NCBI GenBank assembly: GCA_965277415.1
Contig: CBDICS010000093.1
Span: 83,780-147,779 of the forward strand
DNA from: JAHDHW01 sp965277415
GTDB lineage: Bacteria > Bacteroidota > Bacteroidia > Chitinophagales > Saprospiraceae
Reading direction: 5' to 3'
DNA: 64,000 bases
Shown: positions 55,194-63,578 of the stretch, one piece after another
Layout: each line of letters begins with the position of its first letter
Numbering within the stretch: the first letter of the stretch is position 1
The notes under the pieces: model-generated
What the model was told of the DNA's origin: nothing
The model's database searches: none
What the model saw: the letters and a program-made list of their open reading frames with translations, nothing else
Position numbers and translations under genes: made by a program

Positions 55194-55946
55194 ATGAAAA
55201 AAATGAACTTATGTGCTACTCTATCAATATTGGCTGCTTTATTATTGGTAACTTGTAATAGCGATGTCGATACATCAAAAGCTTCTACTAGTACTACTTC
55301 TACTACTGTAAATGAACAGAAAACAACTTTGGCTAAATATGAATTTAATGATCAAAAAGAATTACTGATATTAGATTCGGATAATTATAGGAGATGGGTT
55401 TATGTGGGGACACCTTTGACGCCTAATGATCTAAATCCGCCCGAAGCGGCGTTTCCTGAATTCCATAATGTTTATATTCATCCAGATGATTATAATTATT
55501 GGCAAACAAATGGGAAATGGCAGGATGGTACTATACTAGTAAAGGAATTAGTATTGGTCGGTAAAAAGCAGGAAGTTAGTGGGAATGGCTATTTTATGGG
55601 AGATTTTACTGGTTTAGAAGTAACGATAAAAGATAAAAAATTATACCCAGATGAGCCTGGTAATTGGGCATATTTTAGCTTTGGGCATTCGTATCCATTA
55701 GCAAAAACTGCAAAAGCATTTCCGACAGCAGCTTGTAATGCCTGTCATGCTGCTTCAGCAGCAGATGATTTTGTTTTTACTCAAGATTATCCAATACTCA
55801 GAGCGGCTAAAAACGCTAAAAATAAATCAACAGGATATTTAGAAAATAAAGTCCAACAAAAAGAAAATGAGCTTAAGAAGGATATTAAAGAATTAGAACG
55901 AGAGAAGCTAATAAGTTTTTTAATTGAGGTTAAAAATAATAATTAA
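55194..55946 (+). CDS. Cytochrome P460-family lipoprotein
   Basis: I choose ATG 55194 (MKKMNLCATL), giving 250 residues, over a TTG at 55170. The lipobox LLVTC is followed by a Ser/Thr linker. The P460-type domain spans ~60-195 with SDNYRRWVYVGTPLTP, FHNVYIHPDDY and the c-type heme motif CNACH near residue 189, then ADDFVFTQDYP. The C-terminus is helical (LENKVQQKENELKKDIKELE). P460 cytochromes oxidise hydroxylamine or detoxify nitric oxide in other bacteria; the activity here is untested. The truncated copy lies directly upstream. Confidence 0.85.
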   Translation: MKKMNLCATLSILAALLLVTCNSDVDTSKASTSTTSTTVNEQKTTLAKYEFNDQKELLILDSDNYRRWVYVGTPLTPNDLNPPEAAFPEFHNVYIHPDDYNYWQTNGKWQDGTILVKELVLVGKKQEVSGNGYFMGDFTGLEVTIKDKKLYPDEPGNWAYFSFGHSYPLAKTAKAFPTAACNACHAASAADDFVFTQDYPILRAAKNAKNKSTGYLENKVQQKENELKKDIKELEREKLISFLIEVKNNN

Positions 55947-55955
55947 TTTTTTATA

Positions 55956-56128
55956 TTTAAGAGTAATGAATCGATTCTAAATGGAATCATTTGGTGAAGG
56001 TTTACTATACTAATCAGGGCCAAATAAGCTCAGTGAGTATAGTAAACCATTTCTCTTTCTTATTTTCTTCGACCAAACGAAACCATCTAAATCTAATGGA
56101 TCAATAGCTTTGATTTATTACTCTTAAA
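55956..56128. repeat. Two-tier inverted repeat, 173 bp
   Basis: The outer arms TTTAAGAGTAATGAATC (55956-55972) and 56112-56128 pair over 17 bp with one G-T mismatch. The inner arms GGTTTACTATACT (55999-56011) and 56036-56048 pair perfectly over 13 bp. The inner hairpin sits asymmetrically within the outer loop. It lies between convergent genes and could act as a terminator or be a small non-autonomous element. Confidence 0.6.
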
Positions 56129-56149
56129 TTAAATACAGTGTAAATTAAG

Positions 56150-56270
56150 TAGTGTTCGTTTATGGCTAATGAACTTTTAATCTAATCAAGGAGCACCCGG
56201 AACCTGATAGCCTTAGCTATCAAGGTGAGGATGTGACGAAGAGTAGGTTAAAAAGGCATAGACAGAAATA
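56150..56270. other. GC-richer structured patch of unknown nature
   Basis: In otherwise AT-rich DNA this stretch (GGAGCACCCGGAACCTGATA, then TCAAGGTGAGGATGTGACGA) is locally GC-rich and contains the hairpin GATAGC-CTTA-GCTATC (56204-56219 region). It lies between convergent genes. I do not recognise it as a known RNA. Confidence 0.35.
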
Positions 56271-56293
56271 GACAATATTTATTTTACAATGTA

Positions 56294-57133
56294 TTAAACC
56301 TTACTATTTAATTCATTCCTGAAGAAGGAAGGGGATTGACCAACACGAGTACGGAAGAAATGACTAAATGATTGTGCGTCTATGAAGTTCAATTCATACG
56401 CAATTTCCTGAACAGGTTTTTCTGAATACTTCAACATTCTCTTGGCTTCCAAAAGTCGACGATCATTGATGATCTGTACTGGAGTTCTATCAATATAAGT
56501 ACCGAAAATGTTGGATAAAGTTTTGGGAGATTTATGTAGCAGCTTAGCATAGTCAGTTACTTTAGTTAGCTGTCGAAAATGTTTTTCGACTAAATAATTA
56601 AATTCCCGAATAATTCCTGTTCGATGATTGTCAGCAGGTATATTGAGTTTGTCCTTTTTGTAAATTCTCACACAGGTTATTAAGAAACGTTTGAGCATGA
56701 CGCGCAACATTTCCAATTTTAAGCTGTCGCGTTCATCATTCATTTCCATCATAAATACTTCCCAAATCAATTGGAGTTGAGTTAATCTTTCTCCTCGTAT
56801 TTCGATTTTTGGAACTTCAGAAGCTCCAAAAAATAAAAGCCCCTTACAGCCTACTTCACTATCATGTTCTTCCACACAATAAAAAGGCCGGTTGAATTGA
56901 ATGACTTGTAATTTATCAAATTTAATGTCTTTAGGTAAATGAAATTCTGTTAAAAAAATAGCACAATTCTTTTTAAAATCAATTACATTTCCATCTATAT
57001 TTATACTAGCTGTTTTACCTACATTCCAAATGATACTTAAGCCAGTCTTTAAGTCTTGGTTAAATAAGTACATACTATCTGGATTGATTTCAGATATGAA
57101 AATTATTTCGTCAATATTACTTTTAAATTTCAT
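56294..57133 (-). CDS. AraC-family transcription regulator
   Basis: A 279-residue protein. Residues ~1-170 form a cupin-like effector domain without a close match. Residues ~180-275 are the double helix-turn-helix of the AraC family (LLHKSPKTLSNIFGTYIDR, then PVQEIAYELNFIDAQSFSHF and VGQSPSFFRNE). Bacteroidota members of this type often control adjacent operons. It is divergent from the lectin/Rhs-like operon at 57641 and shares its 500-bp upstream region, so it may regulate that cluster. Confidence 0.9.
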   Translation of the reverse strand: MKFKSNIDEIIFISEINPDSMYLFNQDLKTGLSIIWNVGKTASINIDGNVIDFKKNCAIFLTEFHLPKDIKFDKLQVIQFNRPFYCVEEHDSEVGCKGLLFFGASEVPKIEIRGERLTQLQLIWEVFMMEMNDERDSLKLEMLRVMLKRFLITCVRIYKKDKLNIPADNHRTGIIREFNYLVEKHFRQLTKVTDYAKLLHKSPKTLSNIFGTYIDRTPVQIINDRRLLEAKRMLKYSEKPVQEIAYELNFIDAQSFSHFFRTRVGQSPSFFRNELNSKV

Positions 57134-57250
57134 TGAATAGCTTCTTTTTCTACAAAATTCACTTTGCTAATATACTAAGTAATTACTTGGATAAAGCAAT
57201 ATCGTCTAAAAACAATAGGGGGGAATTTACAAAGATAAAACAAGCGTTTA

Positions 57251-57270
57251 TTGATTCGCTATCCCTAAAG
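57251..57270 (+). promoter_or_regulatory. TTGATTCGCTATCCCTAAAG motif, copy 3
   Basis: It shares TTGAT-CGCTATCCCTAAA with copy 1 (19324) and is close to copy 2 (50745). It lies about 120 bp from the AraC start and 390 bp from the lectin gene start. Confidence 0.4.
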
Positions 57271-57328
57271 ATTACAATAAAATAAAAATAAATTATATTT
57301 TTTGAAACATTTATTTTTTATGCATGTA

Positions 57329-57336
57329 TACGTTTG
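57329..57336 (+). promoter_or_regulatory. Candidate -7 box TACGTTTG for the lectin/Rhs operon
   Basis: TACGTTTG fits TAnnTTTG, and the flanks GTATACGTTTGTAA match those of the box at 46166 in 13 of 14 positions. The leader to the start would be about 300 nt. Confidence 0.4.
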
Positions 57337-57640
57337 TAATGTTATATACTTACGAGTAATAATATCTTTTTTATAAGCTATAAACAAGTATTCAACAAAA
57401 AATGATCTTTTGATCAAGCATAAAATATAAATAGAAAACTAAGAATTCCTATTGAAATTCTTGTCCTCTACTTTATTCAATTTTCAATGAGAGATAGTGT
57501 TATTCAATTTTGAATAATTACTTTTTACTATTAGCAATTAATAAAAATAAAAAACTGTATAATTCTTCTTTATAGATAGAATTAGCATTGATAAACCTAT
57601 TCTGGTTTTACTGATAAATTAATATTTGGACTTATGTAAA

Positions 57641-59290
57641 ATGGTACTACATAAGCCTGTAATAAATATGTTCAAAAATAACAAAATGATCAGCCATATG
57701 TATAAAAATGCTATGCTCCTTACTTGTTGTATATTTCTTGCCACTATACTTTTTGGAGAAAATAACTTGGATCTAATTCGGTCACTATCTACCAATGTAG
57801 CCCTTAATAAAACAGCTGCTCAGTCTAGCACTAAAAATGGAGGTGTTGCCTCTAGGGCAGTAGATGGCAATATTAATGGATCTTTTTATCATCCAGATCA
57901 ATCTGTATCTTCCACTAGCTATGAAGAAGAAGCCTGGTGGGAAGTTGACCTAGGTGGTGTTTATGATCTTAGTGAAATTAATCTATGGAATCAAACTGGT
58001 GGAAACTCAACTGAGGATTATTATGTACTCGTTTCAAATTTCCCTTTTCCTTCTACTGACTTAACAATGTGCTTAAATGATTCTAATGTATCCAATTATT
58101 ATAATAGTGGGACAATGGGGACGCCTTCTAACATTGTACTAAGCGGTACAGGGCGGTACATCCGAGTACAGGGAAAGGATTGGGGCTTTGTTACACTGGC
58201 AGAGGTGGCTGTTATGGGAGACGTAAATGCTGGAGGAACAGCGGTGACCATTACCGCTCCTGTAGATGTAAATGATGAATTTACTTTAAATATTGAATTT
58301 GATAAAACAATAACAGGCCTGACGCTTGATGATTTTTCGGTCTTAAATGGAGGTATAACAAATTTAGCAGGAAGTCAACAAACATACTCGGCTACTATAG
58401 TCCCGGATGGAAATCCAATTACTATAAGCCTTTCTGAAGGAACTGTTTTGGATGAAAATGGAAATTTAAATTTAGCTTCTAATGAGTTAATTATTAATTA
58501 TAACCCAGGAGGTGGAGTAACAACTAACCTTGCATTAAATAAAACGGCAAGTCAATCAAGTACTAAGAATGGAGGTGTCGCTTCACGTGCCGTAGACGGC
58601 AATACAAATGGATCTTTTTATCATCCTGATGAATCGGTCTCTTCTACTAGTTACGGAGATCAAGGATGGTGGGAAGTTGACCTGGGTGGTGTATATACAA
58701 TTGAAACTATTGAAGCTTGGAACCAAACTGGTGGAAATTCAACAAGCAATTATTATGTCTTGGTTTCTGATAATCCCTTCCCCTCAAATGATTTGACAAC
58801 TTTATTAAATGATCCTGAGATTGCTGCTTTTCAGAATGCTGGAACAATGGATAGTCCCAGTATTGTGGATGTTAACAGGACGGGGCAATATGTTCGGATT
58901 CAATCTGAAGATTGGGGCTTTGTGACGATGGCCGAAGTAAAAGTAATGGGGCAGGAGTCCGCAGCTGGACCTTCTGCAAATTATCGCGTGTACACCAGAC
59001 TGAAAAAAGAATTAGATGGATCTTATGTAAGAACGATCGACCAAAAACTATACTTCCAACATATAGAAGGTTATGCGATTGTTTCTGGAGAAAATTCTGC
59101 CTTGAAATACAAGATTTATGATTGGAAAAAAGAACTCATGCAGTCGGGCTCTTTACAAAATGATTACGGTGTCAACTGGTTTGTGCTCTCCCCTAAGGCG
59201 CAACTTCCTGAGGACTATTATATCCTCGAAGTCAATGATGTCAATAAAGAAGAAACCTATTATCTCAGATTTAAATACATAAGCAATTAA
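57641..59290 (+). CDS. Secreted protein with two F5/8 type C (discoidin-like) domains
   Basis: The start is uncertain among ATGs at 57641 and 57668; 57641 gives 549 residues. A hydrophobic export segment is at ~30-48 (LLTCCIFLATILFG). Two F5/8C/fucolectin-type domains (~55-195 and ~295-440) share VALNKTA-QSST, RAVDGN-NGSFYHP, WWEVDLGGVY and DWGFVT-AEV. A bacterial Ig-like domain lies between them (FDKTITGLTLDDFSVLNG). A ~105-residue C-terminal domain is unrecognised. Carbohydrate binding is inferred. The next gene starts 5 bp after it, so it leads an operon ending in an Rhs-like giant. Confidence 0.8.
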   Translation: MVLHKPVINMFKNNKMISHMYKNAMLLTCCIFLATILFGENNLDLIRSLSTNVALNKTAAQSSTKNGGVASRAVDGNINGSFYHPDQSVSSTSYEEEAWWEVDLGGVYDLSEINLWNQTGGNSTEDYYVLVSNFPFPSTDLTMCLNDSNVSNYYNSGTMGTPSNIVLSGTGRYIRVQGKDWGFVTLAEVAVMGDVNAGGTAVTITAPVDVNDEFTLNIEFDKTITGLTLDDFSVLNGGITNLAGSQQTYSATIVPDGNPITISLSEGTVLDENGNLNLASNELIINYNPGGGVTTNLALNKTASQSSTKNGGVASRAVDGNTNGSFYHPDESVSSTSYGDQGWWEVDLGGVYTIETIEAWNQTGGNSTSNYYVLVSDNPFPSNDLTTLLNDPEIAAFQNAGTMDSPSIVDVNRTGQYVRIQSEDWGFVTMAEVKVMGQESAAGPSANYRVYTRLKKELDGSYVRTIDQKLYFQHIEGYAIVSGENSALKYKIYDWKKELMQSGSLQNDYGVNWFVLSPKAQLPEDYYILEVNDVNKEETYYLRFKYISN

Positions 59291-59295
59291 TACCA

Positions 59296-59904
59296 ATGAA
59301 AGCAATATCAATAATTTTAATATCGGTGTTTTTATGTAGCCTCTTGGCTTGTGATTCTTCGATGCCAGCTTCAGCCTTAGTTCAATATGTCAATGATCCG
59401 GCGAATGGCTTGAAAAAGAATAAAACGAGCGGTGCCATCAATATTGGTTTACAATACAAGCCAGTGCCTTATTTGATCGCGCACGAATTTAGAAAGAACG
59501 AAATCAAAGCCTCAGATTATAAAGAGAGGCAAGATGCATTGCAAAACCTTCAGCATTTTAATCTCCAACTAAGTGTCAACCAAGATGGGCAAGATATCAC
59601 CCGCTATGGTCTTCGAAATCCATCTGACAATCAGGGAAGATTGTATTATTTATCCTTTGGGATGAGAGATGATATTCGACTAATTGAAGGTCAGGATACT
59701 TTAGCCCCTGTAGCCTATCATTTCGAACGATCTTATGATTTGGCGAATCACCGGACTTTTGTCTTGGCCTTCGAATCAAAAAAAGAAAATATAGGGAAAG
59801 ATAAAACCTTAATCCTTCGCTCTAAGGCATTAGGAATTGATCCCACAGCAATAACCATTTCTCAAAACGATCTTAACAAAATACCTAAAATAAAACTACT
59901 CTAA
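59296..59904 (+). CDS. Lipoprotein between lectin and Rhs-like genes
   Basis: A 202-residue protein with the lipobox LLAC and lipidated Cys19. The mature part is beta-rich with no recognised domain (YKPVPYLIAHEF, then LYYLSFGMRDDIRLI, then FVLAFESKKEN). It follows the lectin gene by 5 bp and overlaps the Rhs-like gene by one base (TAATG), which shows tight translational coupling. A role in placing or stabilising the giant protein at the outer membrane is inferred from context. Confidence 0.8.
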   Translation: MKAISIILISVFLCSLLACDSSMPASALVQYVNDPANGLKKNKTSGAINIGLQYKPVPYLIAHEFRKNEIKASDYKERQDALQNLQHFNLQLSVNQDGQDITRYGLRNPSDNQGRLYYLSFGMRDDIRLIEGQDTLAPVAYHFERSYDLANHRTFVLAFESKKENIGKDKTLILRSKALGIDPTAITISQNDLNKIPKIKLL

Positions 59905-62900
59905 TGAAGCTCAAATATCAATCTCGATTTCACAAGAAAGCAGCATTAAGCCTAGCGGTCATAATGTTTTTACAGACGATGAGCCCTATCGCGACTTGGG
60001 CATTGACTTCAGGCCCTACACAGCCAGAGGTACAAAGTTTTGAACCAATTGGAACGACTCAGATGGTCGATCTCTTTTCAGGTGATTTTTCTTATAATAT
60101 TCCATTACTGGAAGTACCCGGTGCGAATGGCGGATACCCAATCAATCTCTTTTACAACTCTGTGACCAATATAGAGGAAGAGGCCTCTATGGTCGGTCTA
60201 GGATGGAATATTGGTATTGGTGCGCTGACGAATAATGTACGTGGATTACCGGATGCTTTCGATGGTGACATCGTTACAAGAACGACGGATATGAAAAACA
60301 ATTGGACGCTGGGATTAGGGGTTTCAAAAAATTTTGAAATATTTTCGGCAGATATAGGAAAAGGACTCCAAGGTACATTAGGCCTAGGAGTGAAGTTTCT
60401 ATATAATAGTTATAAAGGAATTGGTTATAGTCTTGATCCTGGATTATCTATTAATATGGGAAATAAAGATCCTTCAGCTGAAGGCTTGAGTCTGTCTACT
60501 AATTTTGGTTTTAGCCTAAATTCTTTGGAAGGGGCATCCGTTAATTCTGGGGTTTCTATTACCAAAACAGAGAAAGAAATTAAAAAGGATGGAGAAGGCA
60601 TAAGAAAAGGAAGTATAGGGCTAAGTATGTCAATGAGTGGAAGAGAAGGCTTAAAGACTATTTCACTTTCAAGAACAGTATCTGAAGGGAGAATAGAGGA
60701 AAATGAAGAAAGTGGCGAAGATGAATATAAATCGAAAGGTAGCATAACAGGTTCAAATACCTATACCTTTTCAAATACTACCTATACGCCTCAAGTGCAA
60801 CTACCTTATGGCGGAACGAATATTTCTTTTGGAGTTAAATTCGGAAGTGATGTAGGCGGCTTATTTTCTAATGTTAGTACAAGTGGCTTTTTTTCGGGAC
60901 AATGGCTGAAACATAAAGATGATGCAAGATCTGCTCCTGCCTATGGTTATATGCATGCTCAAAATGCCCACAAAAGGAAAAACAGCCTAATGGATTTTAA
61001 TCGGGAAAAAGATGGTCAGATATATCCTGAACAACCGAATTTGGCGATTCCTATTGCAACACCGGATATCCTTTCTGTAGCAGGACATGGATTAGGGGGC
61101 TCTTATAGAGCTTATCGTTCTGATTGGGGCGGTGTTTTTTTAGATCCTGAAATAAAGAACCGAACAGCAGGAGGTGCGTTTGGAATAGAGTTTGGACCAG
61201 GAATGCCTACACATTTGGGTTTTAATGCAGCACGTAATTTTTCAGAGAATAAATCAGTCCAGGGGTTTCACGAGAGAAAAGACTTTAAGTTTTATGAAGC
61301 AGAGCTAGGGAGTGATTTTGAACCCTATTATTATAAAGCAATGGGAGAAATAACCGCTGAATTAGAGGAAGATAACCTTTATGAAAATATGGGAGGTGAT
61401 ATGCCGATCCGATTGAAACGGAAAGGATGGCCGCAACGGTTTCAATTTTCAGAAACTTTTGTAAGAAAAGACGGTGTTGAAATACCTGATGCTCCTGTTG
61501 ATCCAAATAATCCTGATGAACCTAATGATGGCCCCTTGGGTCGGCGTTTAAATGGCAAAAGAAAAGCAAGAAGTAATTCTATCCAACCTATTACAAATCA
61601 GGAATTATTAAATGCTCAAGGCAATCCTTTACTTCCTGAATATGATATTTCAATTTATGACTTTTCTGATAATGGTGAAACGGTGATTACAACTTATGAT
61701 CCTGCTACTATGGCCCCATTGTCTAGGAATACGGATCAAGGCAATCATATTGCAGGCTATACGGTACTCAATGCAGGCGGTTCTAAGTGGAATTATGCTT
61801 TACCAGTGATGAATCATACTCAGTATCAGGCAAGCTTTAGTGTAGAGAGTCCTAATGGGTTTCAGAGTGTCGTTGAGATAGATAAAGATGGAAATGGAGA
61901 TGAAATGGGAGATATTCAATATAAAGTCAGTCATACAGATAAATATAAAGATGTTGTCCAAACACCTGCATATGCACATGCACATTTATTGACTTCTGTC
62001 TTAGGGACAGACTATATAGATGCGGATGATATTCCTGGCCCTTCAGATGGAGATCAAGGCTATTGGATGCGGGTAGAATATGTCAAAACTTCCGATCATT
62101 ATCTATGGAAGTCTCCTTTCAATGGTGCGACCTTTTTAGAAGGTTATAATAGTAAGGATACGGATGATAAAGCAACTTTTATAGCTGGAGATCGAGAACA
62201 ATATTATCCGGGGCGAGTTGTTACGAATACTCATGTTGCCGAATTTATGTATAGCCAAAGAAATGATAGCCGGGCTGCTGGAAATATTTTACAAAATACA
62301 GGGGATCCTCTTGGCCATTATTCTTATAAACTAGATGGAATTAAGCTATTCTCAAAAATTGATTTGGATCAAAACCCTAATGCTCAGCCGATCAAAACCA
62401 TCCATTTTGAATATGATTATTCATTGTGTAAAGGGGTTTTAAATAATGAAAATAATCAAAGTGAAGGCAAACTGACGCTTAAAAAAGTTTGGTTTACTTA
62501 TGAACAAAGTACCCGTGGTGCTTTAAGTCCTTATACTTTTGAATACAATAATATAGATGACATAGACCTAGACCCGAACCCCGATCCAACTTTGTCTAAC
62601 CCAGATTATGGACAATATAAATTTGATCGTTGGGGAGTATATCGTGAAGGAACAGCTTTTGATAATATTTTTAACCCTTATGTCAAACAGTTTGAAGTAG
62701 CTAGTAATACAGGCTTGCCGATGGACAATGGAGATATCTTAGATAAAGAAATTGCTTCTTGGCATGTCACGGATATTTTTCTGCCTTCGGGTTCACATAT
62801 CCATGTAGATGTAGGCAGGGATCATTATGGCTATGTACAGGATCGGACTGCTGCACAAATGTTTCAGATTTCCAGACTGGGGCCAAACCTTAATGATAAT

Positions 62901-63578
62901 ATATTAAGTAAAGAAGCTAATCCATCTGCTGAAGAACGAAAGGTTTATTTTAAACTCGAACAAGCCATTGATGTAAATGATCCCGAAATCCAAGACCAAT
63001 TAAAACAGTATACCGATGATTTATTTGACGATGGCAATGGAAAGCAATTATTTTTTCAAATTAATGCTGATTTAACTAACCATAATACGTTCAACCTAAA
63101 CGAAGATGTTTCTGGATATACAGAAATTGTCAAAATAGGGGTAGACCCATCCTGTATTACTAATAATCATTATGCAGAAGCTTATATCGAACTAAAAGAC
63201 TTTCCCCTCGAAATTCGGAATAAGAAATACCATCCAATGCTAGTCAGCAATTGGCAATACCTCAAGACAAATCTTCCAGATCAGATGTTTGGCTATAATC
63301 TAGGATCTTATCCAAATACTAAGACGGTAATTGCAAATAAAGTTGGGCAGTTTGCAGGTATGATGAATGAACTCATCGCTGTATTTAGAAATTATTATAA
63401 ATTTTGCAAATCAGAAAATTATGGTCGGCGCTTAAATTTGACTAAATCCTTCATTCGCCTCAACTCACCGGATAAGAAAAAATATGGCGGTGGCGTTCGG
63501 GTAAATAAAGTAACGATGAGGGATACTTATTGGGGAGATGTAGATGAAACACCTCCGAACTTATGGGGTGGTTTATGA
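59904..63578 (+). CDS. Rhs-like/SpvB-like giant secreted protein, first part (ends at frameshift)
   Basis: 1224 residues are read from the ATG overlapping the previous stop. The signal region is at ~12-33 (ALSLAVIMFLQTMSPIATWA). Residues ~45-115 are the typical start of Bacteroidota Rhs-like proteins: FEPIGTTQMVDLFSGDFSYN, then INLFYNS and GLGWNIGIG. Long beta-rich regions follow with glycine-rich repeats at ~140-310. The frame stops at TGA 63578, but homologous-looking sequence continues at once in the +1 frame (63544 on). Removing one A from the AAA at 63547-63549 would join DVDE to HLRTYGVVYDYE. The intact protein would extend beyond the window. Confidence 0.8.
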   Translation: MKLKYQSRFHKKAALSLAVIMFLQTMSPIATWALTSGPTQPEVQSFEPIGTTQMVDLFSGDFSYNIPLLEVPGANGGYPINLFYNSVTNIEEEASMVGLGWNIGIGALTNNVRGLPDAFDGDIVTRTTDMKNNWTLGLGVSKNFEIFSADIGKGLQGTLGLGVKFLYNSYKGIGYSLDPGLSINMGNKDPSAEGLSLSTNFGFSLNSLEGASVNSGVSITKTEKEIKKDGEGIRKGSIGLSMSMSGREGLKTISLSRTVSEGRIEENEESGEDEYKSKGSITGSNTYTFSNTTYTPQVQLPYGGTNISFGVKFGSDVGGLFSNVSTSGFFSGQWLKHKDDARSAPAYGYMHAQNAHKRKNSLMDFNREKDGQIYPEQPNLAIPIATPDILSVAGHGLGGSYRAYRSDWGGVFLDPEIKNRTAGGAFGIEFGPGMPTHLGFNAARNFSENKSVQGFHERKDFKFYEAELGSDFEPYYYKAMGEITAELEEDNLYENMGGDMPIRLKRKGWPQRFQFSETFVRKDGVEIPDAPVDPNNPDEPNDGPLGRRLNGKRKARSNSIQPITNQELLNAQGNPLLPEYDISIYDFSDNGETVITTYDPATMAPLSRNTDQGNHIAGYTVLNAGGSKWNYALPVMNHTQYQASFSVESPNGFQSVVEIDKDGNGDEMGDIQYKVSHTDKYKDVVQTPAYAHAHLLTSVLGTDYIDADDIPGPSDGDQGYWMRVEYVKTSDHYLWKSPFNGATFLEGYNSKDTDDKATFIAGDREQYYPGRVVTNTHVAEFMYSQRNDSRAAGNILQNTGDPLGHYSYKLDGIKLFSKIDLDQNPNAQPIKTIHFEYDYSLCKGVLNNENNQSEGKLTLKKVWFTYEQSTRGALSPYTFEYNNIDDIDLDPNPDPTLSNPDYGQYKFDRWGVYREGTAFDNIFNPYVKQFEVASNTGLPMDNGDILDKEIASWHVTDIFLPSGSHIHVDVGRDHYGYVQDRTAAQMFQISRLGPNLNDNILSKEANPSAEERKVYFKLEQAIDVNDPEIQDQLKQYTDDLFDDGNGKQLFFQINADLTNHNTFNLNEDVSGYTEIVKIGVDPSCITNNHYAEAYIELKDFPLEIRNKKYHPMLVSNWQYLKTNLPDQMFGYNLGSYPNTKTVIANKVGQFAGMMNELIAVFRNYYKFCKSENYGRRLNLTKSFIRLNSPDKKKYGGGVRVNKVTMRDTYWGDVDETPPNLWGGL

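Larger units (their letters stand above)
57134..57640. other. Divergent control region of the AraC and lectin/Rhs genes
   Basis: About 500 bp, AT-rich, without a gene. It holds the TTGATTCGCTATCCCTAAAG motif (57251-57270) and a candidate -7 box TACGTTTG (57329-57336) with the same flanks as the box at 46166. A TTTG at 57301 lies 24 bp upstream, longer than the usual spacing. Confidence 0.45.

Noticed and set aside
57251..57270. The TTGATTCGCT motif as an integrase attachment site
   Set aside because: No integrase, tRNA or flanking duplication is present, and three dispersed copies before genes fit a regulatory motif better.
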